Positions 35,601-42,738 of a stretch of 57,623 bases of DNA are shown in pieces. This DNA comes from Sandaracinus sp. (GTDB lineage: Bacteria > Myxococcota_A > Polyangia > Polyangiales > Houyiibacteriaceae). The stretch covers positions 1 through 57,623 of the forward strand of contig JACKEH010000023.1 of NCBI GenBank assembly GCA_020633125.1, read 5' to 3'. The notes under the pieces were generated by a model that ran no database searches, was not told the DNA's origin, and saw nothing but the letters and a program-made list of their open reading frames with translations. The translations under genes were made by a program, and so were the position numbers. Every line of letters begins with the position of its first letter. The first letter of the stretch is position 1.

Positions 35601-36617
35601 GCGTTGGCCCTCGAGGCCGACCATCCCGAGACCCTCTTCTTGCTCTCGACCACGCTTCGCCGAGCCGGTCGCCTGCAAGAGGCCGAGCGTACCCTCGAGC
35701 AACTGGCGGGCATCGATTCGTCCTACCCCGGCCTCTCGCTCGAGCGTGGCCGTCTCTTCGAAGCGATGGGCCAAGCCGGACGCGCGGCGACGGCCTACGA
35801 GCGCGCGCTCGCGGAAACGCCCGACGACAAGGATCTCGAGCTTCGGCTCGGCGCCGCGCTCTTGGCCGCGGACCGAGTCGACGACGCCGCGCCGCACTTG
35901 CAAGCGGTGCTCGCCGCGCGCCCCGACTCGGCCGAGGCCGAGCACTTCGTCGGGCGTCTCTTCCGTGCCCGCGGCGACACCCCGTCGGCGATTCAGCACC
36001 TCACGCGCGCGGCCGACCTCGATCCGCAGATCGCGGAGTACCGGCTCCACCTCGGGTGGGCTCAGCTCGAAGGCAACCAGCTCGGCATGGCGGCGGACGA
36101 GGTCGCGGCGGCGTTGGCCATCGATCCGCAGCTGCCGGAGGCGTTCCTCGTGCGCGGCCTGCTCGGCAACCGCACCGGCGCCGTCCGTGACGCGAAGGCC
36201 GACTTCGAGCGCGCGTTGGCGCTGCGCCCGACGCTCCACGAAGCACGCGCCGGCTTGGGCGACGCCCTCGATCAACTCGGCGATCGTCCCGGTGCGATTC
36301 GGGCCTACGAGGCGGCGGTCGCGGCCCAAGGGAGCCACGGCGATTGGTGGTATCGCCTCGGTCGCGTGCGCTTCGACGCCGGCCGTTCGGCGGAGGCCAT
36401 CACGGCGCTCGGTCGTTCGATCGAGCTCGTGGGCGACGCAGAGCGACGCCCGAGCTGGCTCGCCGAAGCCCACCGCATTCGCGGCGAAGCGTATCGTCTC
36501 GCCGGCAACCGGGCCGGGGCCATCGCGGACTTCCGGCGCTACCTGGAGCTCGCGCCGGCGTCTGCGCTCGACCGTCAAGACGTGCAAGACCGGCTCTTCG
36601 ACCTCGGCGCACGCTGA
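32628..36617 (+). CDS. Zinc-ribbon / DLPAPK-repeat / TPR giant protein
   Basis: 1329 aa from ATG 32628. The first 40 residues are an MJ0042-type zinc ribbon (MIQVQCPSCSAPYDL; MRCPKCGASFHV) with Cys6, Cys9, Cys29 and Cys32, as in the myxobacterial gliding protein GltJ/AgmX. Residues about 65-440 are a disordered segment with some 20 repeats of a D-L-P-A-P-K unit, often preceded by DFDLDL. A single TM helix (LAIFVAVLLLLAGAGVALQW, near 512-532) follows, then about 750 residues of TPR-type helices rich in Ala, Arg and Glu. The likely topology is zinc ribbon and repeats in the cytosol, TPRs in the periplasm. A role in envelope-spanning machinery such as motility is inference only. Confidence 0.93.
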   Translation: MIQVQCPSCSAPYDLDERRLPASGLRMRCPKCGASFHVGRDGTVGAAPAPAVKPPAPPPPAAVAPKKDSLGDLSDLPAPAPRKAASEFDADLPTPRRAPPAPPPPAARKPIAPDFGADLPAPKAVDELDLPAPKKKPLAPDFDLDLPMAKATPNDLDMDLPAPKAKAPLAPDFGLDLPAPKAKPNDDFDLDLPAPKAKPADDLDLPAPKAKKAPLAPAFPGEVDLPAPARSTGSTPFDDMVDDLDLPAPKGASDLDLPAPKGGGFDLDLPAPKAKAGHDFDLDLPAPKGAGDLDLPAPKGGGFDLDLPAPVASGFDLDLPTPKGADLPAPKAGGGGGFDLDLPMPKGGDGFDLGLPGGGGGGGSDFDLDLPPPRDAFAESSSASSSSGGGMGGGFDLDLPAPRNDLPMPGAGRGGITDLPAPRNDLPAPRGDDLSLPEPRARGEEARGTGGAGFGEIDLGGGGDGLEFADIPQEDAPRLSSPQDLPPTAAKPSKKAKAKRESKAAAPKKKGKGLAIFVAVLLLLAGAGVALQWTPYGIFGVYALEGFRPEAGDDAGIARTLSDAEALAASDTYADVRASLRQLGTARRELYLNRRLLARSVVHEALFQVRFGESPRSQSRETALLQRLEVRGNDAPGIHLALAAHELRAGNLGQVPQHLSAARSEAPSDAYVSLVAGEHALATGNAAAALEAFSAAAEAGAGARGLWGVTRAHLAAAEVDAAAVDAALTAVLEASPDHASALVARARRALAAGDESAALRDASLAAGETVEGREAPLVASAQERAAAWTLLGEIHESKGRRGPARSAYDRAIEADPFRVEALLGAGRILLTERRFREALARFESAQEASQGAPPPPTDARAWDVQAKLGQIEALLPLEQTQQAAGLASALAMQLPADPVVALWHGRTLEALEQDEEATAELERAIELEPTSFAGYLALAQLHFANDDAENAAATLRRAREHVPESATMRRLLGESELRRSNLGEAERELRAALALEADHPETLFLLSTTLRRAGRLQEAERTLEQLAGIDSSYPGLSLERGRLFEAMGQAGRAATAYERALAETPDDKDLELRLGAALLAADRVDDAAPHLQAVLAARPDSAEAEHFVGRLFRARGDTPSAIQHLTRAADLDPQIAEYRLHLGWAQLEGNQLGMAADEVAAALAIDPQLPEAFLVRGLLGNRTGAVRDAKADFERALALRPTLHEARAGLGDALDQLGDRPGAIRAYEAAVAAQGSHGDWWYRLGRVRFDAGRSAEAITALGRSIELVGDAERRPSWLAEAHRIRGEAYRLAGNRAGAIADFRRYLELAPASALDRQDVQDRLFDLGAR

Positions 36618-36663
36618 GCGTTGTGCAGGGCTGCGGTGCTCGGCCTCGTGCAGGGCTGCGGTG

Positions 36664-36848
36664 CTCGGCCTTCGGCCTGGGCGCCTTCCGCCCGCTTGGG
36701 GAGGCTCTGCCTCCCCCTTCTCCCCTCCGTGCCTCGGAGTCTCCCGCCGGCTTCGCCTCTGGTCGGCTCCTGCGAAGCGTGATTCGTGCACGACGTAGCG
36801 GACGTGAGTCCGCGAAGGTGCACGATTCCGCGAGACTATCGACCCACG
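36664..36848 (+). repeat. Structured repeat family 2, copy 1
   Basis: 185 bp beginning CTCGGCCTTCGGCC, with GGGGAGG/CCTCCCC pairing, a central GC-rich part and a nested 3' hairpin. In that hairpin the outer stem CGTGCAC/GTGCACG (36785-36791 with 36818-36824) encloses the inner stem GCGGAC/GTCCGC (36798-36803 with 36808-36813). It lies 47 bp behind the TPR-gene stop. Confidence 0.8.
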
Positions 36849-36866
36849 CAGAGCGTGGCGTCGATG

Positions 36867-36887
36867 AAGGGGCTAGCCGCCCCTTTT
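36867..36887 (+). terminator. Intrinsic terminator between family-2 repeats
   Basis: AAGGGGC pairs with GCCCCTT around TAGCC and is followed by TTTT. It would end the TPR-gene transcript after the first family-2 repeat. Confidence 0.55.
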
Positions 36888-36948
36888 GAAACCCTGCGAG
36901 CCGTGTCGCATCGGGAGTGGCGCAAGTGCGTAGGTGACGTGTACGTGT

Positions 36949-37113
36949 CTCGGCCTTCGGCTGCGCGCCTTCCGCCCGCTTGGGGAGGCTCTGCCTCCCC
37001 TTCCCCTCCGGGCCTCGGAGTCTCCCCGGCTTCGCCTCTGGTCGCGCGTGAATCGTGTAGAGCGGAGCGGACGGGCGTCCGCGGGCTACACGATTCCGCG
37101 AGACCATCGACCC
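36949..37113 (+). repeat. Structured repeat family 2, copy 2
   Basis: 165 bp, about 80% identical to copy 1 by eye, with the same order of elements. Its nested 3' hairpin has an outer stem CGTGTAG/CTACACG (37054-37060 with 37086-37092), so three base pairs differ from copy 1 but stay complementary. The inner stem GCGGAC/GTCCGC is unchanged. Confidence 0.8.
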
Positions 37114-37486
37114 CGTTTCGAAAGCCTGACCATGTTCGTGGCATCGGGATTCGCGTAGGTGCCGTGGTCAGACGGGCCCTCGGCCGACCGTGGCGCTTTC
37201 GTGTTCTTGAGCGCTCCCGCAGAACCACGCCGCTCACGCGTCCCGTCGCGCGCTGGGCGCCGAGGAGAGCGTCGCGTCCGCCCCTCGCGGCGAGAGCCGG
37301 AGGGTCGCGGCGAAGACGAGCACCGAAAGGACGAGCGGGGCGGCGAAGGCAACGAGCGGCATGTCGACCCTCGGAGCGAGAGCCGTGCCGCGAAACCTCG
37401 TGCGGACCTCGGTGAGCCGAAGTACGACCGTTTGTGTGTGCAAATTGTTGAAAATGTTCGTGTTTTGCGCTGAGTCCGCGTGTCCT

Positions 37487-37527
37487 CGCGCTCCCTCCGA
37501 GCCCTGCCTGCACACGGAGGGAGCGCG
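37487..37527 (+). promoter_or_regulatory. Perfect 13-bp stem-loop in the purine nucleoside phosphorylase leader
   Basis: CGCGCTCCCTCCG and CGGAGGGAGCGCG pair perfectly around a 15-base loop, about 70 bases before the phosphorylase start. There is no T-run, and the right arm contains a GGAGG that could sequester or mimic ribosome-binding sequence. It could be a leader attenuator or an mRNA stabiliser. Confidence 0.45.
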
Positions 37528-37598
37528 TCTGCACGGACACGCTCCCGTGGCCCGCGGCTTGACTTCCGCCCCCAACTGCGATGGAAGGAGCGGTCTCT

Positions 37599-38435
37599 AT
37601 GCACACGAGCCAACCCTCCGAACGCGAGCGCCTGGAGCGCGCCGCCGCCGACGTCCGCCGCTTCTCCGACCGCGTGCCCAAGGTCGCGCTGGTCCTGGGA
37701 TCCGGCCTCGGCGCCTGGGCCGACACCCTCGAAGACCGCGTCGTCATTCCCTTCGGTGACATCACCGGCATGCCGCAGAGCGGCGTCGCGGGACACGCGG
37801 GCAACCTCGTCCTCGGCACCGCCGAAGGCGTCTCCGTCGTGACCATGCAGGGCCGCGTCCACATGTACGAGGGCCACCCGCCCGACGACGTCGTGTTCGG
37901 CCTGCGCCTGATGCTCCACCTCGGCGCCAAGACCGTGTTCATCACGAACGCGGCGGGCGGCATCGGCGATCACCTCGACGTCGGCGACCTGATGCTCATC
38001 GAGGACCAGCTCAACCTCACGGGCAAGAACCCGCTCGTCGGCCCGAACGACGACCAGATGGGTCCGCGCTTCGTCGACATGACCACGCCCTTCGACGTCG
38101 AGCTGCGTCACCTCGCGGCCGAAGGCGCCAAGGCGCTCGGCTTCGACGTGAAGCGTGGCGTCTACGTCGGCGTGCTCGGCCCGAGCTACGAGACCCCGGC
38201 CGAGATCCGGATGTACCGCACGCTCGGCGGCGACGCGGTCGGTATGAGCACCGTGCTCGAGGTCGTCGCGGCGCGGCACATGGGCGCGCGCGTGCTGGGC
38301 ATCTCGTGCATCACCAACAAGGCCGCCGGCCTCGGTCACGAGACCCTCACCCACGCCGACGTGCAAGAGGTCGCGGAGCGTGTGCGTGAGCGCTTCGTCG
38401 CGTTGCTCGGCGCGGTCTTGCGTCGTTTGCTCTGA
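37599..38435 (+). CDS. Purine nucleoside phosphorylase
   Basis: 278 aa from ATG 37599, chosen for the strong AAGGAG eight bases upstream; an ATG at 37581 lacks it. Trimeric PNP family (PNP/MTAP class): phosphate loop LVLGSGLGAWAD, GHAGNLVLG, QGRVHMYEGHPPD, FITNAAGGIGDHLDVGDLMLI, GPSYETPAEIRM (purine pocket) and GMSTVLEVVAARHMG. It cleaves inosine or guanosine (perhaps xanthosine) with phosphate to base and ribose-1-phosphate in the cytosol. Seven bases separate it from the amidohydrolase, so the two are co-transcribed and suggest purine salvage. Confidence 0.95.
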   Translation: MHTSQPSERERLERAAADVRRFSDRVPKVALVLGSGLGAWADTLEDRVVIPFGDITGMPQSGVAGHAGNLVLGTAEGVSVVTMQGRVHMYEGHPPDDVVFGLRLMLHLGAKTVFITNAAGGIGDHLDVGDLMLIEDQLNLTGKNPLVGPNDDQMGPRFVDMTTPFDVELRHLAAEGAKALGFDVKRGVYVGVLGPSYETPAEIRMYRTLGGDAVGMSTVLEVVAARHMGARVLGISCITNKAAGLGHETLTHADVQEVAERVRERFVALLGAVLRRLL

Positions 38436-38442
38436 AGCCCGC

Positions 38443-39783
38443 ATGACCGAACCGGACGACCTCCTCCTTCGCGGCGCGACCGTGGTCACCGTCGACCCGG
38501 CGCGCCGCGTCCTCGTCGGCGACGTGCGTGTTCGCGGCGGTCGCATCGTCGCCGTGGGTGGCCGATCGCGTCGCCCGGCGAAGCGCATCGTCGATCTTCG
38601 TGGCCACGCGCTGATCCCCGGCATCGTTCAGGCGCACGTTCACCTCTGCCAAGCGCTCTTTCGCGGCATGGCGGACGACTTGCCGCTCCTGCCTTGGCTC
38701 GCGCAGCGCATCTGGCCGCTCGAAGGCGCGCACGATCCGCGCTCGCTTCGCGCGTCGGCGCGGCTCGGCCTCGCGGAGATGATTCGCGCCGGCACGACCA
38801 CGATCCTCGACATGGGGACGGTGCATCACCACGACGCCGTCTTCGACGTGCTCGCCCAGAGCGGCATCCGTGCCTTCTCCGGCAAGGCGATGATGGACGT
38901 CGGCGATCAGGTGCCCAAGACGTTGCGCGAGACGACGGCGTCGTCGCTGAAGGAGAGCCATCGCCTGCGCGATCGATGGAACGGCGCCGCCGAAGGTCGG
39001 CTGCGCTACGCCTACGCGCCGCGTTTCATCCTGAGCTGCTCCGAAGCGTTGATGCGCGAGGTCGGCGAAGCGACGCGGGGTGGCGAAGCGCTCGCGCACA
39101 GCCACGCCGCCGAGCACGCCGACGAGCGCGCCGCCGTGAAGGCGCGGCTCGGAATGGACGACGTGGCCGCGCTCGAGTCCTACGGGCTCGCGGGACCGCA
39201 CACGATCCTCGCGCACGGCGTGCAGCTTCGCGCGGCGGAGATGAAGCGTATCGCGAAGCTCGGCACGCGCTTCGTGCATTGCCCGAGCGCCAACCTGAAG
39301 CTCGCGAGCGGCATCGCGGACGTGAAGGCGATGCGCGACGCGGGCATGGTCGTCGGGCTCGGCGCGGACGGCGCGCCCTGCAACAACCGCATGGATCCCT
39401 GGACCGAGCTCCGCCAAGCGGCGTTGCTCGCGAAGGTTCGACGCGACGACGCGGCCGCGTTGCCCGCGCATCAAGCCTTCGAGCTCGCGACCATCGAAGG
39501 TGCGCGTGCGCTCGGCATCGACGCCGACGTGGGCTCGATCGAGGTCGGCAAGAAGGCCGATCTCGTCGCGCTTCGACTCGACGACCTCCACCACGAGCCC
39601 GGCGGCGACGTCTACGGGCGCCTCGTGTACTCCGCGACGCCGGCCGACGTACGCCACGTCTTCGTCGACGGTCGCGCGCTGCTCGACGACGGCGAGCTCG
39701 TCACGCTCGACCGCGAGAAGGTGCTCGCGGACGCGCGCCGCGAGGGCAAGAAGACGCTCCAGCGCGCGGGCATCGTGCGCTGA
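38443..39783 (+). CDS. Amidohydrolase family deaminase (SAH/MTA or guanine deaminase-like)
   Basis: 446 aa from ATG 38443 (MTEPDDLLLRGATVV), seven bases after the phosphorylase stop. TRZ/ATZ-type metal-dependent hydrolase: the metal-binding AHVHLCQALFRG, AHSHAAEHADE, ILAHGVQL and GLGADGAPCNNRMD. The mononuclear Zn ligands (HxH, two His, Asp) are present. The best matches by eye are 5-methylthioadenosine/S-adenosylhomocysteine deaminase and guanine or 8-oxoguanine deaminases. Linked to PNP, a role in adenosine or guanine turnover is likely. A GC hairpin follows the stop (39813-39839). Confidence 0.9.
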   Translation: MTEPDDLLLRGATVVTVDPARRVLVGDVRVRGGRIVAVGGRSRRPAKRIVDLRGHALIPGIVQAHVHLCQALFRGMADDLPLLPWLAQRIWPLEGAHDPRSLRASARLGLAEMIRAGTTTILDMGTVHHHDAVFDVLAQSGIRAFSGKAMMDVGDQVPKTLRETTASSLKESHRLRDRWNGAAEGRLRYAYAPRFILSCSEALMREVGEATRGGEALAHSHAAEHADERAAVKARLGMDDVAALESYGLAGPHTILAHGVQLRAAEMKRIAKLGTRFVHCPSANLKLASGIADVKAMRDAGMVVGLGADGAPCNNRMDPWTELRQAALLAKVRRDDAAALPAHQAFELATIEGARALGIDADVGSIEVGKKADLVALRLDDLHHEPGGDVYGRLVYSATPADVRHVFVDGRALLDDGELVTLDREKVLADARREGKKTLQRAGIVR

Positions 39784-39812
39784 GCGCGCGCTCGCGATCC
39801 GCTCGAAAGGAC

Positions 39813-39839
39813 GAGCCCACGCGAGCTTCGCGTGGGCTT
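39813..39839 (+). terminator. Terminator hairpin after the amidohydrolase
   Basis: GCCCACGCGA pairs perfectly with TCGCGTGGGC around GCT, 30 bases after the stop, and ends in TTCGTCG. The T-content is modest. Confidence 0.5.
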
Positions 39840-39849
39840 CGTCGCGTCA

Positions 39850-40005
39850 GAGCAGCCCCCACTTGCACGGATTCGATCCGTACGAGTGAAGAGGATGCTC
39901 GGTGGTGGGAGGGGGCCCGATCCGGCTTTGCGGGTCGGGGGGAGGGTGCGCGGCGCCCCCTCGAAGAGAAGCGGGAGCATGAATCCGTGCAACTGATTCG
40001 TGCTC
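39850..40005 (+). repeat. Dispersed 3'-UTR repeat family 1, copy C
   Basis: A complete copy: stem I CACTTGCACGGAT/ATCCGTACGAGTG, stem II CCCGATCCGGC/GCGGGTCGGG, a GGTGCG/GCGCC stem III and stem IV GAGCATGAATC/GATTCGTGCTC. Its last arm overlaps the stop codon of the Ser/Thr kinase on the minus strand. It lies behind the amidohydrolase terminator, so it may belong to the transcript of either gene. Confidence 0.88.
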
Positions 40006-41725
40006 AGAAGCCGAAGTCGTCGGCGAGCTCGCGCATCGAAGCGCGCATGGTCGCCGCGCGGGGGCGTGTCGCACGCGGCTCTCCCTCCGTACGGGTCGAA
40101 GCGCTGGGGCGAGCTCGTGTGTCACGCGTCGTGGTGGAAGAGGCCATCGTCGGCGCCGGGTCGGTCGTCCGGTCGGTCGTGGCGACCGCTTCGGCCCCGA
40201 CCTCCGAGGGCGGTGCTTCCGAGGGCGGTGCTTCCGAGGGCGGTGCTTCCGAGGGCGGTGCTTCCGAGGGCGGTGCTTCCGAGGGCGGTGCGGCAACCTC
40301 TGCCACGTCCGTGATCTCCGCTTCCGCCGCGGTCGCTCCCACCCCCGGCGGGGCGACCGCGGCGCTCCCACGTGGCGCGCTCGGCGGCGCACCGACCACC
40401 TCGACGTCGGGCGCCAAGGGCGTCGCGGTCGACTCCGGCGTTCCCCCACCGACCAACGCGAGCGTGAGGCCACCCGCGAGCGCCACCAAGAGCCCACCGC
40501 CTAGCGCGTAGAGCAGCGCGCTCGGACCACGTGCAGGCGCAGGAGTCGCCACGTTCACGCTCGACGCGCTCACCGAAGACACGCCGCTCGAGGACGACGA
40601 CACTCCCGAACCCACATCGGAAAGCCGCGAGGTGCCGCCGGTCGCCGACATCTCCGCCGTGATCAACCCGCTGTGTGACTCGAGCCCTGCCATGCTGATC
40701 GTCATCGTGCGCAGCGGCTCTTCGTCCGCCGCCGCCACGACGATCGGCACGTCGAGCGACTCGGCGTCCGACGCGAGCTTCGCGCGCTGCGCCTCGATCT
40801 CGTCGGCCATGACGATGCGCATGAGCTCCGCGAGATCGGCGCCGTCGAGCGCGGCTGCCCGTGGCATCGCGTCGGCGAGCGCGCGCCGCATCTCGCGCGC
40901 CGAGCGATACCGATCGTCGGGATTCTTCGCGAGCGCCTTGAGCAAGATCGCGTCGAGCGCGGGCGGAAGGTCCGACACGAACCGGCTCGGCGGCTCGATG
41001 CTCGGGTTTCGCACTTGCTCGAGCAGCTCGAGATCCGCACCCGAGCCCGAGAAGAGCCGACGCATCGTCAAGCACTCCCAGAGCACGATCGCGAGCGCGT
41101 ACACGTCGGTGCGGCGGTCGACGTTTTTCCCGAACGCCTGCTCCGGCGACATGTAGCGAATCTTGCCCTTGAGCATCGAGCCCGAGGTCTGCGTGCGACG
41201 CGACATCGCTTTGGCGACGCCGAAGTCGATCAGCTTCACGTGCCCCTGCCACGCGAGCAGCACGTTGTCCGGGCTCACGTCGCGGTGGACGACCTCCATC
41301 GGTTGTCCCTGCTCGTTCTTGAGCTCGTGTGCGGCGTGAAGCCCGTCGAGCACCGCGATCGCGACGTGCACCGCCAGCTCTGGCGTCATGCGTCGCTTGA
41401 GCTTCGCGAGCGAGCGCAGGAGCTGGCCGAGCGAGCAGCCCGCCACGTACTCCATGACCAGCAGGTGGGTGCCGTCGACCTCGCGAAGCTCCTCCACGTG
41501 CACGACGTTCGGGTGTTGGATGCGCGCGCAGAGCAACGCCTCGTCGACGAACATCTCGACGAACGACGGGTCGTCGGCGAGGTGCGGGTGCACCACCTTG
41601 ATGGCCACGGGTTTGGAGAACCCCGACGCGCCCGTCCGCCGCCCGAGGAAGAGGGTGGCCATGCCCCCAGCCTTCATGCGGGCGACGACGTCGTAGTCTG
41701 CCACGCGGTCGCCTTCGCGAATCAC
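40004..41725 (-). CDS. Transmembrane Ser/Thr protein kinase
   Basis: 573 aa from GTG 41725 (MIREGDRVADYDVVARM). Complete Hanks-type kinase: glycine-rich KAGGMATLFLG, Lys43 (VAIKVV), HRDVSPDN with Asp149 and Asn154, DFG Asp167 (LIDFGVAKAM), MSPEQAFG and DVYALAIVLWE. The HRDVSPDN loop is typical of myxobacterial Pkn kinases. A TM helix (LLYALGGGLLVALAGGLTLAL) separates it from an external or periplasmic tail with (APPSE)n repeats. The tail otherwise has Thr, Ser and Ala. It is divergent from the TPR/PEGA and Cys-rich lipoprotein operon, which is a plausible signalling partner. Confidence 0.95.
   Translation of the reverse strand: MIREGDRVADYDVVARMKAGGMATLFLGRRTGASGFSKPVAIKVVHPHLADDPSFVEMFVDEALLCARIQHPNVVHVEELREVDGTHLLVMEYVAGCSLGQLLRSLAKLKRRMTPELAVHVAIAVLDGLHAAHELKNEQGQPMEVVHRDVSPDNVLLAWQGHVKLIDFGVAKAMSRRTQTSGSMLKGKIRYMSPEQAFGKNVDRRTDVYALAIVLWECLTMRRLFSGSGADLELLEQVRNPSIEPPSRFVSDLPPALDAILLKALAKNPDDRYRSAREMRRALADAMPRAAALDGADLAELMRIVMADEIEAQRAKLASDAESLDVPIVVAAADEEPLRTMTISMAGLESHSGLITAEMSATGGTSRLSDVGSGVSSSSSGVSSVSASSVNVATPAPARGPSALLYALGGGLLVALAGGLTLALVGGGTPESTATPLAPDVEVVGAPPSAPRGSAAVAPPGVGATAAEAEITDVAEVAAPPSEAPPSEAPPSEAPPSEAPPSEAPPSEVGAEAVATTDRTTDPAPTMASSTTTRDTRARPSASTRTEGEPRATRPRAATMRASMRELADDFGF
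40206..40294 (-). repeat. 15-bp tandem repeat coding for (APPSE)n in the kinase tail
   Basis: Five exact copies of GAGGGCGGTGCTTCC plus a partial sixth, in the + strand. On the coding strand they give Ala-Pro-Pro-Ser-Glu repeats in the extracytoplasmic linker. The exact identity suggests recent expansion, so copy number may vary between strains. Confidence 0.9.
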
Positions 41726-41922
41726 GTTCCGGATTCTAGCAGCCCACGACGCCCCACGTCCGCGAAGTGGGAAAACGAAGTGTATTCTCCGACCGGAGGC
41801 CCTCCGCGGTGCCGCGAGGCGTTTCTCTCGCATCCACCGGGCACCCGACCAGGCCAGGTGGTCCCCGGACGCGGAGTCGAACCTGTTTCACCTTTCCGTT
41901 CGACCCCGGTTACCCTGGCGGC

Positions 41923-42738
41923 GTGCAGGTGAAGTCTCGGCTCCTCGCGTTCCTGCTCTGCGCCCTTCCGGTCTCGGCGTTCGCGCAGGCGCAATCCCCC
42001 ACGTCGTCGGAGATGGCCGCGGCGAGGCAACTCTTCCGCTCCGGCCTCGCCCACGCCGAGGCGGGTCGCTGGACCGACGCGCGAGCCGACTTCGAGCGCT
42101 CCTACGGCCTGGCGAGGGTGCCGGTCACGCTCTTCAACCTCGCCGGAGCGCAAGCCGAGACCGGGCAGCTCGTCACCGCCGCGGAGTCCTACCGGCGCTT
42201 TCTCCAGGAAGCCGACGAAGGCCGCGCCGCGCGTTACCGGGAGTCCGCCCAACGTGCTCTGGCCGAGCTCGAGCCGCGCATTCCGCGTCTTCGCCTCGAG
42301 GTCAACGGGCTCGGCGAAGGCGACGTGTTGCGCATCGACGACGACGAGGTCTCACGTGCCGTGCTCGGCGTCGCGTTCCCGCTCGACCCCGGTGAGCATC
42401 TCGTGGCCGTGGTGCGCCGGGGCGACGTGGTGATCGACGAGCGCGTCACGCTCGGCGTCGGCGAAGAGCGCGCCGTGACCCTGCTCGTGCCGGCGGTGCA
42501 GGTTCGCCCGGCCCAGGTCGCGCGAGCGGAAGTCGAAGCCGACGCGACGCCCGCCGAATTGCCACCGGCGGGCGACGAAGAACGATCGATCGCGCGTTCT
42601 CCTTGGCTCTGGATCGCGATTGGCGTCGTCGCAATCGCCGGCGCCACCACCGCAGTCGTCCTCGCCACCCGCGACGACGCGTCGCCCTACCAAGGCAACG
42701 CGGGCGTCGTTCGATTCGAGCTCGGAGGTTCGCGATGA
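41923..42738 (+). CDS. Exported TPR/PEGA-like protein with C-terminal TM helix
   Basis: 271 aa from GTG 41923. A signal peptide (VKSRLLAFLLCALPVSAFAQA) precedes TPR-like helices (AAARQLFRSGLAHAEAGRWTDARADFERSY; LFNLAGAQAETGQLVTAAESYRRFL). A PEGA-like beta domain follows (LRLEVNGLGEGDVLRIDDDE; VAFPLDPGEHLVAVV). A TM helix (WLWIAIGVVAIAGATTAVVLA) near residues 225-248 leaves a short C-terminal segment. This architecture is common in myxobacteria next to Ser/Thr kinases. It overlaps the Cys-rich lipoprotein gene (ATGA), implying assembly together, and is divergent from the kinase. Confidence 0.85.
   Translation: MQVKSRLLAFLLCALPVSAFAQAQSPTSSEMAAARQLFRSGLAHAEAGRWTDARADFERSYGLARVPVTLFNLAGAQAETGQLVTAAESYRRFLQEADEGRAARYRESAQRALAELEPRIPRLRLEVNGLGEGDVLRIDDDEVSRAVLGVAFPLDPGEHLVAVVRRGDVVIDERVTLGVGEERAVTLLVPAVQVRPAQVARAEVEADATPAELPPAGDEERSIARSPWLWIAIGVVAIAGATTAVVLATRDDASPYQGNAGVVRFELGGSR

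Larger units (their letters stand above)
36618..37598. other. 980-bp intergenic region carrying structured repeats and the PNP leader
   Basis: There is no convincing gene. Contents: a 24-25 bp tandem duplication (36622-36671), two copies of repeat family 2 (36664-36848 and 36949-37113), a likely terminator between them (36867-36887), an AT-rich patch near 37430-37470 that may hold a promoter, a 13-bp perfect stem (37487-37527), and the Shine-Dalgarno site of the phosphorylase gene. Small open frames here, including a 42-codon hydrophobic one on the minus strand (37234-37362), lack support. Confidence 0.6.

Noticed and set aside
32334..36791. Very long open frame on the minus strand opposite the zinc-ribbon/TPR gene
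   Set aside because: Arg/Gly/Glu-rich composition without domains, exactly antisense to a gene with strong domain support; a GC-bias shadow.
37234..37362. 42-codon hydrophobic minus-strand frame (MPLVAFAAPLVLSVLVFAA)
   Set aside because: It resembles a TM peptide, but there is no ribosome-binding site or conserved context, and it lies in a repeat-rich gap.
40206..40294. Possible CRISPR-like array
   Set aside because: Units are 15 bp, directly adjacent, without spacers and in frame in the kinase gene. The other tandem repeats here likewise have no spacers, and no cas genes are present.
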